Assembly: GCA_021848065.1 (NCBI GenBank)
Contig: JAJZNA010000025.1
Coordinates: 1-45,126 of the forward strand
From: Microcaldota archaeon
GTDB lineage: Archaea > Micrarchaeota > Micrarchaeia > Micrarchaeales > CABMGC01
DNA: 45,126 nucleotides
Direction of reading: 5' to 3'
Shown here: positions 17,901 to 27,299 of the stretch, piece by piece
Position numbering within the stretch: the first letter of the stretch is position 1
How the letters are laid out: the number at the start of each line of letters is the position of its first letter
Program-made: the position numbers and the translations under genes
Notes under the pieces: model-generated
Databases searched by the model: none
What the model saw: only the letters and a program-made list of their open reading frames with translations
Told to the model about the DNA's origin: nothing

Positions 17901-18811
17901 TTATGATGCATTACATAGTATCGGTGCCGCTGAACGAGAATATAGCGTCGTTTATAGGGAAGAAGGGGTCTGAGGAGAGCCTTGTGTTCTACAACAGGAG
18001 ACTGGACGACAAAGTTATCGTAGTGCTGTACCCAAGCAACGATGAAGTGAAGCAGCATTACGCCATAGCAGAGTCGATGCTTCTGTCCGGGCAGATAGTC
18101 ATAAGCACGGCCAGCATAGACAAGCTGTTCGGCGAGGTGATAGTCGCAGCTTCGCTGATAGACAAGCACGTAATACTCACTGACGAGAACGACGTATCAG
18201 GCATACTTGCAGGAGGGATCATGAAGGACTATGAGATCTCTTCAAAGGAAGAGCTTCTGCAGAAAATAACGTCGCGCGCCATAAATGGCGATGCAGGCAG
18301 CGTTCGCGTTGATGTGGACCACATCTTCCCAGTCAAGGGCATAGGGACGGTAGCACTTGGCATTGTAACGGCAGGGAAGGTAAAAGTGCATGACACGCTC
18401 TACTGCACTTCAGGAAAGCAGGTGTCGGTAAAGTCGATACAGAGCCAGGACACGGATATACAGGAGGCAGGAATAGGCACACGAGTGGGCCTGGCACTCA
18501 AGGGAGCTGAACCTGACGACATGGAGAAAGGGGATCTGCTTCTGTCCACACAGGCGGCAAAGGCGAGATCCGCAAAGGCTAGCCTGAAGGTAAGCGCGCT
18601 GGCACACGAGAATGTTGCAGAGCAGTCACGCTACATTTTCGTATCGAACTTTACGCACGTGGTTGTGAAAGTGGTGAAGCTAGGCACAGGAGAGTGCGAG
18701 CTCTCGTTCGAGAAGCCGATATCGATACTCAAGGGAGACAAGTTCTTCCTGATAAGGGACCGGGGACCCAAGATATTCGCCTCCGGCACAGTCCTTGAGG
18801 CAATGGCCTAA
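17897..18811 (+). CDS. SelB/EF-Tu-like translation-factor protein lacking a recognisable GTPase P-loop
   Basis: VDVDHIFPVKGIGTVALGIVTAGKVKVHDTLYCT resembles SelB/EF-Tu domain II; no GHVDHGKT or NKxD motif in the N-terminal half. Confidence 0.8.
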   Translation: MIMMHYIVSVPLNENIASFIGKKGSEESLVFYNRRLDDKVIVVLYPSNDEVKQHYAIAESMLLSGQIVISTASIDKLFGEVIVAASLIDKHVILTDENDVSGILAGGIMKDYEISSKEELLQKITSRAINGDAGSVRVDVDHIFPVKGIGTVALGIVTAGKVKVHDTLYCTSGKQVSVKSIQSQDTDIQEAGIGTRVGLALKGAEPDDMEKGDLLLSTQAAKARSAKASLKVSALAHENVAEQSRYIFVSNFTHVVVKVVKLGTGECELSFEKPISILKGDKFFLIRDRGPKIFASGTVLEAMA

Positions 18812-19377
18812 TATTTATCCCACATCTCCCAGAATTGGTCCAGCAGCTTATCCACCTTATCCTGCTCTTCGGTTACTTCTATGGCCTCCACGTTGCTGTG
18901 CATGCCCTTGTAGGTAAGGTTTGCAGATCCCATGACGGCCTGTCTTTCTGACACATACATCTTTGCATGCACAAATCGGTCTGGCACCTTGAGGTGTATG
19001 CGCCTTGACCTGGATGAGGATGACCGGTACTTCGCCATGCCTATGACTAAAGGTATTGCTGGGGCGAGCAGGGCGTATCCATAGATTCCAAGTGCGATGA
19101 ATGCGTAAAGGAGTGCTGCAGAGAACAGGCCATACACTGCAAGTGTGGGTAGGGACCCTCTGCGCCTTAGTACATGCCTGGCCCCCTCGTCCATGGATGA
19201 CGATATTATGTAGAACTCGGATCTTGAAGCGTTTCTGAAAATCCTCTCGGCATAATACCGGTCCAGATATGGCGAGACGATGTGCATCCTACGGGAGGTG
19301 TCGAGCATGCGGTCGATGTGCCTGTAGCTGTCGCTGCCGTAATGGTACGATGCCCTTTCGCGAGGCAGGCCGAACAT
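18808..19377 (-). CDS. Phospholipase D-like (HKD) protein with a central TM segment
   Basis: MHIVSPYLDRYYAERI and RFVHAKMYVSERQAVMGSANLTYKGMHSNVEAIEV; hydrophobic segment between them. Confidence 0.82.
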   Translation of the reverse strand: MFGLPRERASYHYGSDSYRHIDRMLDTSRRMHIVSPYLDRYYAERIFRNASRSEFYIISSSMDEGARHVLRRRGSLPTLAVYGLFSAALLYAFIALGIYGYALLAPAIPLVIGMAKYRSSSSRSRRIHLKVPDRFVHAKMYVSERQAVMGSANLTYKGMHSNVEAIEVTEEQDKVDKLLDQFWEMWDKY

Positions 19378-19488
19378 GATAGTTCATACATAGGCAAGAT
19401 TAATACGCATGCACCAGCTGGGAGAGGCTGATGGAAGGGGAATAGAAGGCAAAATAGCATTTTAATACATTTCGATGTAACATTAAAA

Positions 19489-20196
19489 GTGATTGGTGGT
19501 TGTGTGAGAAATGAGACCCTTTCGTTCCTTATTGCGGCGTTTGCCATACTGGTAATAGCATCCGTGCTTGCACTTGGTGTTCTTTATCCAAATGGGCTTG
19601 GAGGTGGAAGAGGGAAGTCATACATATCGGTATCAGCTACTGGGTCGGCGTATGGAACGCCGCAGATGGCAACGCTTTACGTGATAATGAACGGCAGCGG
19701 CGCCACTACTGCAATAGCATCCTCCAACCTGTCCCTTACGCTTTCCGAGTTCAATAATTCCATTTCCAAGTATGTGTCAGGCAATCTAAGCAAGGTAACA
19801 ACACAGTCTTACACGCTGCTAAGGTACAACCAGACATACGTGGCAACGGAGATGGTATCGGTGGCACTGCCGGACATGTCCAATGTGAGCCCGGCGATAG
19901 GGGACCTCTCACAGATAAAGAATGTTTACATAAGCAGGGTAAGTTCAAGGCTCACTGGGCAGCAGGAGGCTACGCTTAGAAAGCAGGCATTGCAGTCAGC
20001 CATGCTTAATGCAAGCGAGCAGGCGGCGGCCCTTGCGCCTAACAAGACGCTCACAATATTAAACATCACTGCTGCGCAGCCGTACATATACCCCAACGTG
20101 GCATTCACCTCTGGAGCTGCATACCAGAACCCGCTCTTCTATACAGGCACCGAGACCCTTACGCAGTCGGTTTATGTAATCTACTCATATGGCTAA
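19489..20196 (+). CDS. SIMPL-domain (DUF541) exported protein
   Basis: N-terminal TM, then SYISVSATGSAYGTPQMATLYVIMNGSG and the SIMPL-like C-terminal ETLTQSVYVIYSY. Confidence 0.82.
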   Translation: MIGGCVRNETLSFLIAAFAILVIASVLALGVLYPNGLGGGRGKSYISVSATGSAYGTPQMATLYVIMNGSGATTAIASSNLSLTLSEFNNSISKYVSGNLSKVTTQSYTLLRYNQTYVATEMVSVALPDMSNVSPAIGDLSQIKNVYISRVSSRLTGQQEATLRKQALQSAMLNASEQAAALAPNKTLTILNITAAQPYIYPNVAFTSGAAYQNPLFYTGTETLTQSVYVIYSYG

Positions 20197-20253
20197 AGGA
20201 TAATGGTGGCCTATGCCACCATGGCCCTTTGGCTTTGTGACGCAGCGAATCAG

Positions 20254-21057
20254 TCATACTTCAGACTTTTTATAGGAACCCAGGACCTTGACAAACTTTG
20301 CGCGCTTGCGCAGTTCGGATAATGCCATGACCACTTTAGGATCGCCTTTGTCTCCTTTGAAATCCACGTAGAAATTGTACGACCAGGGATGGCCCACCAC
20401 TGGCCTGGACTGTATGAAAGTGAGGTCGATGCCGTTAGATGCAAATGCCCCTAGGGCATTGAACAGTGCACCGGCAATAGGTCGGGCCGCGAATACTACC
20501 GAGGTCTTTTCTCCGCGAGCCGCTGCCGTCTTCGATACGACCAGGAATCGGGTGTAGTTCTTCTTGTTGGTGGATATGGATCGTGCAAGTATTTTCATAT
20601 GGTATAGTCTTGCAGCATATGGGGAGGCTATGGCAGCTGCATCAGGCATGCCAGTCTCCTTCAGCATCATTACGCTGCCTGCGGTGTCATAGTAGGGTAT
20701 AGATCCGAGGCCGTGACGCTCAAGGTACTCCCTGCACTGGCCCAGAGCCTGAGGATGCGAGTAGACGCGCTTTACCTCTGGCAGTTTGGTGCCCGGATTG
20801 GATATGAGGCAATGGTCTATGCGCATTGTTATCTCTTGCATTATGTTTAGCCTTAGCCCGATAAGATTGTCGTATGTGGCAGTTACCACGCCCTCGATCG
20901 AATTTTCTATTGGCACTATCCCAAGATCGGCCCGCTTCCCCACCGCCTTGAATACCTCGGAGATGTATTTGCAGTGCACGGGAACCATTCCGGCGAATGC
21001 GTTGTATGCTGCCTGCTCAGTGTACGAACCGGCTTCACCATATATGGCAATCTTCAT
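20254..21057 (-). CDS. pheA: Prephenate dehydratase
   Basis: IAIYGEAGSYTEQAAYNAF, GIVPIENSIEGVVTATYDNL, YSHPQALGQCREYL, NYTRFLVV, C-terminal ACT-like domain. Confidence 0.96.
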   Translation of the reverse strand: MKIAIYGEAGSYTEQAAYNAFAGMVPVHCKYISEVFKAVGKRADLGIVPIENSIEGVVTATYDNLIGLRLNIMQEITMRIDHCLISNPGTKLPEVKRVYSHPQALGQCREYLERHGLGSIPYYDTAGSVMMLKETGMPDAAAIASPYAARLYHMKILARSISTNKKNYTRFLVVSKTAAARGEKTSVVFAARPIAGALFNALGAFASNGIDLTFIQSRPVVGHPWSYNFYVDFKGDKGDPKVVMALSELRKRAKFVKVLGSYKKSEV

Positions 21058-21162
21058 GAAATCAGCATTTGCAACGGGATAACCACGGGTGGAATCGCCG
21101 CGTGTGATATGGGATTATGATAAAAGTTATATACCATATCCCTAGTATTATATAAGATATCC

Positions 21163-22140
21163 ATGGCAGGCAACCCTGATACGCGAACGCCTTCGAATGA
21201 AGGCAGGGCAGGCTGGTTTTCAGGAAAGAATCTAATTTCTATAAAGGATTTTAGCAAGGCGCACATAGAGGACATGCTTGATAAGTCAGAGGCCATGCTT
21301 CACTCCCTGGAGAGGCACGAGCGCAGGCTTGACCTCCAGAGCAAGATAATGGCAACTCTCTTCTTCGAGCCTAGCACCAGGACAAGGCTCAGCTTTGAGA
21401 GCGCCATGCAGAGGCTTGGGGGAGGCGCCATAGGCTTTGCGGACGCAAGCACATCATCCAGTGCCAAGGGAGAGACGCTTGCCGACACAGTAAAAATAGT
21501 GTCATCCTATGCAGATATCATAGTCATAAGGCACCCAAAGGCGGGCGCTATGGCCGAGGCGGTGGAGAATGCTAGCGTGCCCGTGATAAACGCGGGTGAC
21601 GGCATAGGAGAGCACCCGACTCAGGCGCTTATTGACCTATTTACTATAAGAATGGAGAAGAAGAGGCTTGGAGGGCTTGACATAGCGCTTGTTGGAGACC
21701 TCAAGAACGGAAGGACAATACATTCACTGGCATACGCACTTGCGATGTTCGGAAACAACCTTACGCTGATAGCGCCCGACGCCCTGCAGATGCCTGAAGG
21801 GATGGTTGAAGACATAAAATCGAGATATCATGTGGAGGTATCCAGGTCTGACTCGCTTGATGAGGCAGGAAGGTGCGAGGTCGTTTACATACCACGCGTG
21901 CAGAAGGAGCGCTTCACAGACATTGATGAGTACCACAGATTTGCCAAATACTATGTAGTGAACAGGGACTTCCTTGAAAAGGCTGACGGAGACCCCATAA
22001 TAATGAGCCCGCTTCCCAGGACCGAGGAGATATCCAGGGACATAGACAACATGAAGAATTCTGTTTACTTCAAGCAGGCATCTTACGGAGTTCCGGTGCG
22101 CATGGCGATCCTTAGCATGATCCTTGAAGGCATCAAGTAG
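21163..22140 (+). CDS. pyrB: Aspartate carbamoyltransferase catalytic subunit
   Basis: FFEPSTRTRLSFESAMQRLGG, SSSAKGETLADTVK, RHPKAGA, GDGIGEHPTQALIDLFTI, MSPLPRTEEI. Confidence 0.97.
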   Translation: MAGNPDTRTPSNEGRAGWFSGKNLISIKDFSKAHIEDMLDKSEAMLHSLERHERRLDLQSKIMATLFFEPSTRTRLSFESAMQRLGGGAIGFADASTSSSAKGETLADTVKIVSSYADIIVIRHPKAGAMAEAVENASVPVINAGDGIGEHPTQALIDLFTIRMEKKRLGGLDIALVGDLKNGRTIHSLAYALAMFGNNLTLIAPDALQMPEGMVEDIKSRYHVEVSRSDSLDEAGRCEVVYIPRVQKERFTDIDEYHRFAKYYVVNRDFLEKADGDPIIMSPLPRTEEISRDIDNMKNSVYFKQASYGVPVRMAILSMILEGIK

Positions 22141-22369
22141 CGTGAAAGGTGTTGGCTTGGATCTTGGCAGGGCAGTTGCCAGGTGCACTTATCAAGATCA
22201 TTTGGGGAGGCTAGAGCTTTAGCCGTTTAATGCAAAACTGCATGTTGGGGAGAAACCAGGCTGCTGGCCCTGCGATGGGGGTTGATTCTTCCTGAAGGTC
22301 AAATCTGGCGATGCTCCATACGGCCCTAACTTCAATTTGATCCCGCATCGGAATGAAAAATGAGAAATT

Positions 22370-22495
22370 CGCCCAGGATGGGATTTGAACCCATAATCCC
22401 CGAAGGGACCGGTTTGCTTGTGTGCATCATCTTGTATCAGCTCTTGAATAAATCAAATTCAAGACCGGCGCAATACCGGATTTTGCTACCTGGGC
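22370..22495 (-). tRNA. tRNA-Ser (anticodon UGA) with a 43-nt intron at position 37/38
   Basis: Acceptor GCCCAGG/CCTGGGC, anticodon stem CCGGT/ACCGG, T arm ATGGG-TTCAAAT-CCCAT; intron about 22415-22457 with bulges AA|T and CA|A around a 4-bp CTTG/CAAG helix. Confidence 0.9.
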
Positions 22496-22577
22496 ACAAA
22501 CTGATATTTTACAGACCAACTTTATAAAGCTTCATTACCTCTTAATTTTGCTATTTGTCCGGTACAGGTGGAATAAC

Positions 22578-22850
22578 ATGGATGACGCGGCGTTTGACAG
22601 GATGCTTAGGATATGCAGGCTAAGGCTTTCGGGAAGCGAGAGGGACAGGATCAAGGCAGATATTGACAAGGTGATCACATATTTCGACACCATAGAGAGT
22701 GTTGACTGCGACGGCTACTCCCCCGCGTACCAGCCAGTGGAGATGCCTGCGCGCACAAGGGAAGACAGGACGGATGTGTTCCGGGAATCTGACAGGCTGC
22801 TGAAGAACTCAAAGACATACAGATTCTACATGGTAGGGCCGAAGATATGA
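22578..22850 (+). CDS. gatC: Asp/Glu-tRNA amidotransferase subunit C
   Basis: Small helical protein with RICRLRLSGSERDRIKADIDKVITYFDTIESVDCDGYSP; directly upstream of gatA. Confidence 0.85.
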   Translation: MDDAAFDRMLRICRLRLSGSERDRIKADIDKVITYFDTIESVDCDGYSPAYQPVEMPARTREDRTDVFRESDRLLKNSKTYRFYMVGPKI

Positions 22851-24196
22851 GAAGCAGCATTGATGAATTTGAAGAGAAGGAGAAGCCTGATGGTTACTAC
22901 GAGCGCACGCTGAAGGAGCTTTCGGACATGAACCAGAAGTTCCACATATTCAGCAGAATGCCCCAAAGCATGGAACATGGTTTCCAATTCAGCGTGAAGG
23001 ACAACATATGCGTAGATGGAGTGGAGTCAAGTGCATCGGCAGAGATACTTGAAGGATACGTTCCACCGTTTGACGCGACTGCCGTGGAGAGGATGCGTGG
23101 CAGGGGATTTTCATTCATAGGAAAGACAAAGATGGACGAGTTCGGATTTGGCACGTTTGGCATAAACTGCGCGGAGCATCCGCTGAATCCGATAAACCCG
23201 GAGTATGTGACAGGAGGATCTAGTGCAGGTGCAGCAGCTGCAACTGCTGTGATGAAATATCATGTAGCTATCGCAGAGTCGACAGGGGGGTCCATTTCAT
23301 GCCCTGCTGCGTTCTGCGGAGTTGTCGGATTCACGCCCACATACGGGCTTGTATCAAGGTATGGGCTGATAGACTATGCAAACTCCCTTGACAAGATAGG
23401 GATAATGGCAAGGCGCTCTGCTGACATAAGGCATGTTTTCGATGTGATTAAAGGAAGTGACAGGTATGACACCACCTGCATAGACCGGGAAGTGAACGCA
23501 GACAAGAGGACAAAGCTCATAATCGTAGATCAGCTAATGCAGAACATTGACCAGGCAGTACTAAGCGCATTTGACAGGTTCACATCGAAGCTTGAGAGCA
23601 GGGGATATGAAGTAGTGCACAGGTCAATACCTTTCATAGAGAAGGCCATACCTGCATATTACATAATATCCACTGCAGAAGCATCCACCAACCTTGCCAA
23701 GTACACCGGCTTCAAGTATGGAAAGAAGACTGAGGACTTCTCGCAAGGATACAACGAGTTCTTTACAGAGGCCAGGTCGAGTTTAGGGACTGAGGCAAAG
23801 AGAAGAGTGATCCTTGGAACTTTCGTTAGGAGTGCAAGCGTCAAGTCCAAGTATTACGAGAAAGCCCTCAGGCTCAGACGCATGCTTATCGAGGCCATGG
23901 GCAATGTGCTGTCAGAAGGGTTCATAATATCGCCGACGATGCCGATAATGCCACCGAAAGTGGAAGAGGCCGCAGGGCTAGACCCTGTAAAGGCGTACAG
24001 CATGGATTCCATAACGGTACCGCCAAACCTGGCAGGATTCCCACACATCTCGTTCCCTTATGATTACTCTGGGGATTTCCCCATGGGCGCGCAGCTGATA
24101 ACTTCCCACTTCAATGACTATGCGCTCATGGATTTTGCAGGAGCATGGGAAGAGGATTTTGAGTACAGGTTCAAATACAACGTTGGTTCTTTATGA
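22847..24196 (+). CDS. gatA: Asp/Glu-tRNA amidotransferase subunit A
   Basis: FSVKDNICVDG, TGGSSAGAAAATA, ESTGGSISCPAAFCGVVGFTPTYGLVSRYGLIDYANSLDKIG. Confidence 0.95.
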   Translation: MRSSIDEFEEKEKPDGYYERTLKELSDMNQKFHIFSRMPQSMEHGFQFSVKDNICVDGVESSASAEILEGYVPPFDATAVERMRGRGFSFIGKTKMDEFGFGTFGINCAEHPLNPINPEYVTGGSSAGAAAATAVMKYHVAIAESTGGSISCPAAFCGVVGFTPTYGLVSRYGLIDYANSLDKIGIMARRSADIRHVFDVIKGSDRYDTTCIDREVNADKRTKLIIVDQLMQNIDQAVLSAFDRFTSKLESRGYEVVHRSIPFIEKAIPAYYIISTAEASTNLAKYTGFKYGKKTEDFSQGYNEFFTEARSSLGTEAKRRVILGTFVRSASVKSKYYEKALRLRRMLIEAMGNVLSEGFIISPTMPIMPPKVEEAAGLDPVKAYSMDSITVPPNLAGFPHISFPYDYSGDFPMGAQLITSHFNDYALMDFAGAWEEDFEYRFKYNVGSL

Positions 24197-25485
24197 AAAT
24201 AGGTTTGGAGGTACACGTAGCGCTGCCGACAAAGTCAAAGCTTTTCTGCAGCTGCAGCCCCATTGCGGAGGAGCCTAACACTGCAGTGTGCCCAATATGC
24301 CTTGGCATGCCTGGTGCAAAACCCATGCTAAACGCGGAGGCGCTGAAGATCTCAGTTGCAATAGCAAGAGCGCTTCATTGCGACATCATAGACAATGCAT
24401 ATTTCATAAGGAAGGTGTACTTCTATCCAGACCTGCCGAAATCATACCAGATAACCCAGCTTGATGGCGCCGTTGGAAGAGGAGGGTACGTCAGGGTAGG
24501 TGGCAAGAAAGTCAGGATAAGGAGGGTGCAGCTTGAGGAGGATCCTGCAAAGGTGGTGCGCGAGGATGAGTACTCACTACTGGACTTCAACAGATCAGGT
24601 GTGCCGCTGAACGAGATTGTGACAGAACCGGACATAGGGAGCGAGGAAGAGCTCAGGGGATTCGTCAGTGAGCTGAGAAGCATACTTTACTATGTGGGGG
24701 TGGACATAGACAGGGAGATGAAGATAGACTTAAACATCTCACTTGATGGGGAGCGCGTTGAGATAAAGAACGTTACCGGAATAAAGAACCTTATAGACGC
24801 CGAAAGGTATGAGTGCAAGAGGCAGGGTGAGATAATCGCGGCTGGTGGCAAGGTCAAAACCGAAACTAGATCGTACAGCGCTGAGGCCATGTCCACAGTA
24901 TCATCGAGAGAGAAAGAGAGTGATGAGGAATACGGATTTATCTATGACCCGGATCTGGTGATGTACCCTGCAAATACCATCCGCACTGATGAGACCCCAA
25001 TAGCAAGCGAGATTGCAGAAAGGTATTCGGCACAGTACGGTACAAATGCCGAAACGGTTAAGGAGCTTGTCATGTTCGACAGGAACGCCCTTAGGCTGCT
25101 TCGCCACGGAGCCGGCAATGGCAAGATAGGCACGGCAATAAATGCCATATCCATGCTTAGGAGGACAGACGCCATGGACATAGATGAGAAGAACTTTGAC
25201 AGGATGCTCGAGTATATGGGGCGAGGGATGCTCCTTAGTGATGATGCGATAAAGGCGCTTAAGGCAGGAAATGATGTGGAGATGTCCGCAGGTGCCGTAA
25301 GTGCTGAGGAGATAGACAAGGCAATAATGGAGGTTGTGGAATCGAGAAAGGACCTCGTCGCGGAGTATTCCACAAACCACAAGGCATTCAACTTCATAGT
25401 AGGCCTGATCCTAAAGAAGTATAAGGTAAGCCCCAGATATGTATCCGAAAGGCTTAGCAAGGTGCTGGAGACAAAGCTTAAATAG
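24193..25485 (+). CDS. gatB: Asp/Glu-tRNA amidotransferase subunit B
   Basis: IGLEVHVALPTKSKLFCSC, VCPICLGMPGAKPMLN, YFYPDLPKSYQITQ, DFNRSGVPLNEIVTEPD. Confidence 0.97.
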   Translation: MKIGLEVHVALPTKSKLFCSCSPIAEEPNTAVCPICLGMPGAKPMLNAEALKISVAIARALHCDIIDNAYFIRKVYFYPDLPKSYQITQLDGAVGRGGYVRVGGKKVRIRRVQLEEDPAKVVREDEYSLLDFNRSGVPLNEIVTEPDIGSEEELRGFVSELRSILYYVGVDIDREMKIDLNISLDGERVEIKNVTGIKNLIDAERYECKRQGEIIAAGGKVKTETRSYSAEAMSTVSSREKESDEEYGFIYDPDLVMYPANTIRTDETPIASEIAERYSAQYGTNAETVKELVMFDRNALRLLRHGAGNGKIGTAINAISMLRRTDAMDIDEKNFDRMLEYMGRGMLLSDDAIKALKAGNDVEMSAGAVSAEEIDKAIMEVVESRKDLVAEYSTNHKAFNFIVGLILKKYKVSPRYVSERLSKVLETKLK

Positions 25486-25513
25486 TTAGGTAATCAGTTT
25501 TATCTGATTTCTA

Positions 25514-27295
25514 ATGGATGAATTTGACTGCGGCAGCATAAACGAGGGTCACATAGGAAAGGAAGTTACAATGCATGGCTGGTGCAGGTACATACGTGAT
25601 CACGGAGGAAAGCTGTTCATAGACCTGGCAGACATACATGGATCGACCCAGCTCGTTTTTGAAAAATCGATTAAAGAGGAGGCGGATAGGCTTGGAAAGG
25701 AGTTTGTGATATCAGCCACAGGAACAGTTGAAAAGAGGGAGCCCGATACTGAAGATGCCACCAACCCTACAGGAAAGGTGGAACTGTACGTAAAATCCAT
25801 GGAGGTGATGAGCCAGTCGCTGGTGCCCCCTTTCGAGCTGATAGAGGAGAAGGAGAAGTTTCTGGCTAATGAGGAGCTTAGGCTAAGATATCGCTACCTT
25901 GACCTGCGCAGAAGGCCGATGATAGCCAATGTGCTGCTCAGGGACAGGATCACCAAAGCTGCAAGGAAGTACTTCTGGGAGAGGGGATTCTTGGATCTTG
26001 AGACCCCGGCCCTAGTCAAGGATAATTACGAGACAGGATCGCGCACGCTGCTTGTGCCTTCAAGGATAGAGAAGGGGAAGTTTTATGCGCTTGCCCAGTC
26101 GCCCCAGATATACAAGCAGATACTGATGGTGTCAGGCATAGACAAGTACTTCCAGATAGCAAGGTGCTTCAGGGATGAGGATCCTAGAGAGGACAGACAG
26201 CTCGAACACACGCAGATAGATCTTGAAGTATCTTTCAAGGACGAAAAATACATACAGGGGACTGTGGAGAAACTGTTCGAACGCATATTCAAGGAGGCCG
26301 TAGGGATAGAACTAAAGACCCCGTTCCAGCACATGACACATGCAGATGCGGTGAGGGACTATGGAAGCGACAAGCCGGACATGCGCTTCGCAAACAAGAT
26401 AGTAGATATAACTGGGGAGCTCGGAGGGATACAGTACAATATACTGAAAAGAATAATAGAGTCCAGGGGATACGTCAAGGCAATAGCCTTTGGCGCCGAT
26501 TTTGACGGGGCTAAAGGAAGGCTTGACAAGAATTTCATGCTCAAGATGATAGACCTTGCAAAGCTCTTCGGCCTGAGGGGGCTAACATGGCTGTATGTGA
26601 AGGGAGGGAGGATACATTCTGAGCCGGAGAGCATAGCAGAATCGCTAGGTACATGCGAAGAGCGCATTAGATCCAGGCTCGGAGCCAAGGAAGGGGACAT
26701 TATCATAATGGGCGCAGACCTTTCGGAGAGGATCCTTCTTGACGCAATGGGAAGGCTTAGGAAAGCGATAGGGGACAAGGTGGGGATTTATGATTCGAAG
26801 TATGCATTCCTATGGGTTGATGAATTCCCTCTTTTCGAGGTGAACGAGGTGACTGGAAAGGCGATGCCGGCGCACAACCCTTTCACTGCGCCAACGGAAT
26901 CCACCATAGGTTTCCTAGACACGGCACCGGAGAAGGTCAGGGGAAGGCAGTACGACCTGGTCCTCAATGGCGAGGAACTTGGCAGCGGCGCGATAAGGAT
27001 AAACGATCCCAAGCTGCAGAGGAAGATAATGAGGATGTTCGGGATGGACGACGAAGCCATAGACAGGAATTTCGGCTTCTTCATCGAGGCATTATCGTAC
27101 GGCACGCCTGTTGAAGGGGGCATGGGGCTTGGGCTGGACAGGATAACTGCAATGCTCGCAGGATCCCAGAACATACGCGACTTCATACTATTCCCCAAGA
27201 GCAAGAAGTTTGAGTCCTCAGTGGACATGTCGCCTTCGCAAGTGAGCCAGAAACGGCTCAAGGAGGATTATGGGCTTGAGTTCAAGGAGACGTGA
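25514..27295 (+). CDS. aspS: Aspartyl-tRNA synthetase, bacterial type (with GAD-like insertion)
   Basis: 593 aa; DEDPREDRQLEHTQIDLEVSF, FLWVDEFPLFE, MPAHNPFTAPTES, GGMGLGLDRITAMLAGSQNIRDFILFPK; length and insertion fit the bacterial form. Confidence 0.95.
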   Translation: MDEFDCGSINEGHIGKEVTMHGWCRYIRDHGGKLFIDLADIHGSTQLVFEKSIKEEADRLGKEFVISATGTVEKREPDTEDATNPTGKVELYVKSMEVMSQSLVPPFELIEEKEKFLANEELRLRYRYLDLRRRPMIANVLLRDRITKAARKYFWERGFLDLETPALVKDNYETGSRTLLVPSRIEKGKFYALAQSPQIYKQILMVSGIDKYFQIARCFRDEDPREDRQLEHTQIDLEVSFKDEKYIQGTVEKLFERIFKEAVGIELKTPFQHMTHADAVRDYGSDKPDMRFANKIVDITGELGGIQYNILKRIIESRGYVKAIAFGADFDGAKGRLDKNFMLKMIDLAKLFGLRGLTWLYVKGGRIHSEPESIAESLGTCEERIRSRLGAKEGDIIIMGADLSERILLDAMGRLRKAIGDKVGIYDSKYAFLWVDEFPLFEVNEVTGKAMPAHNPFTAPTESTIGFLDTAPEKVRGRQYDLVLNGEELGSGAIRINDPKLQRKIMRMFGMDDEAIDRNFGFFIEALSYGTPVEGGMGLGLDRITAMLAGSQNIRDFILFPKSKKFESSVDMSPSQVSQKRLKEDYGLEFKET

Positions 27296-27299
27296 TTAT

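Noticed and set aside
17897-18811. Selenocysteine incorporation system suggested by the SelB-like gene
   Set aside because: No P-loop, no tRNA-Sec, no in-frame UGA selenoprotein or SECIS seen; resemblance is limited to the beta-barrel domains.
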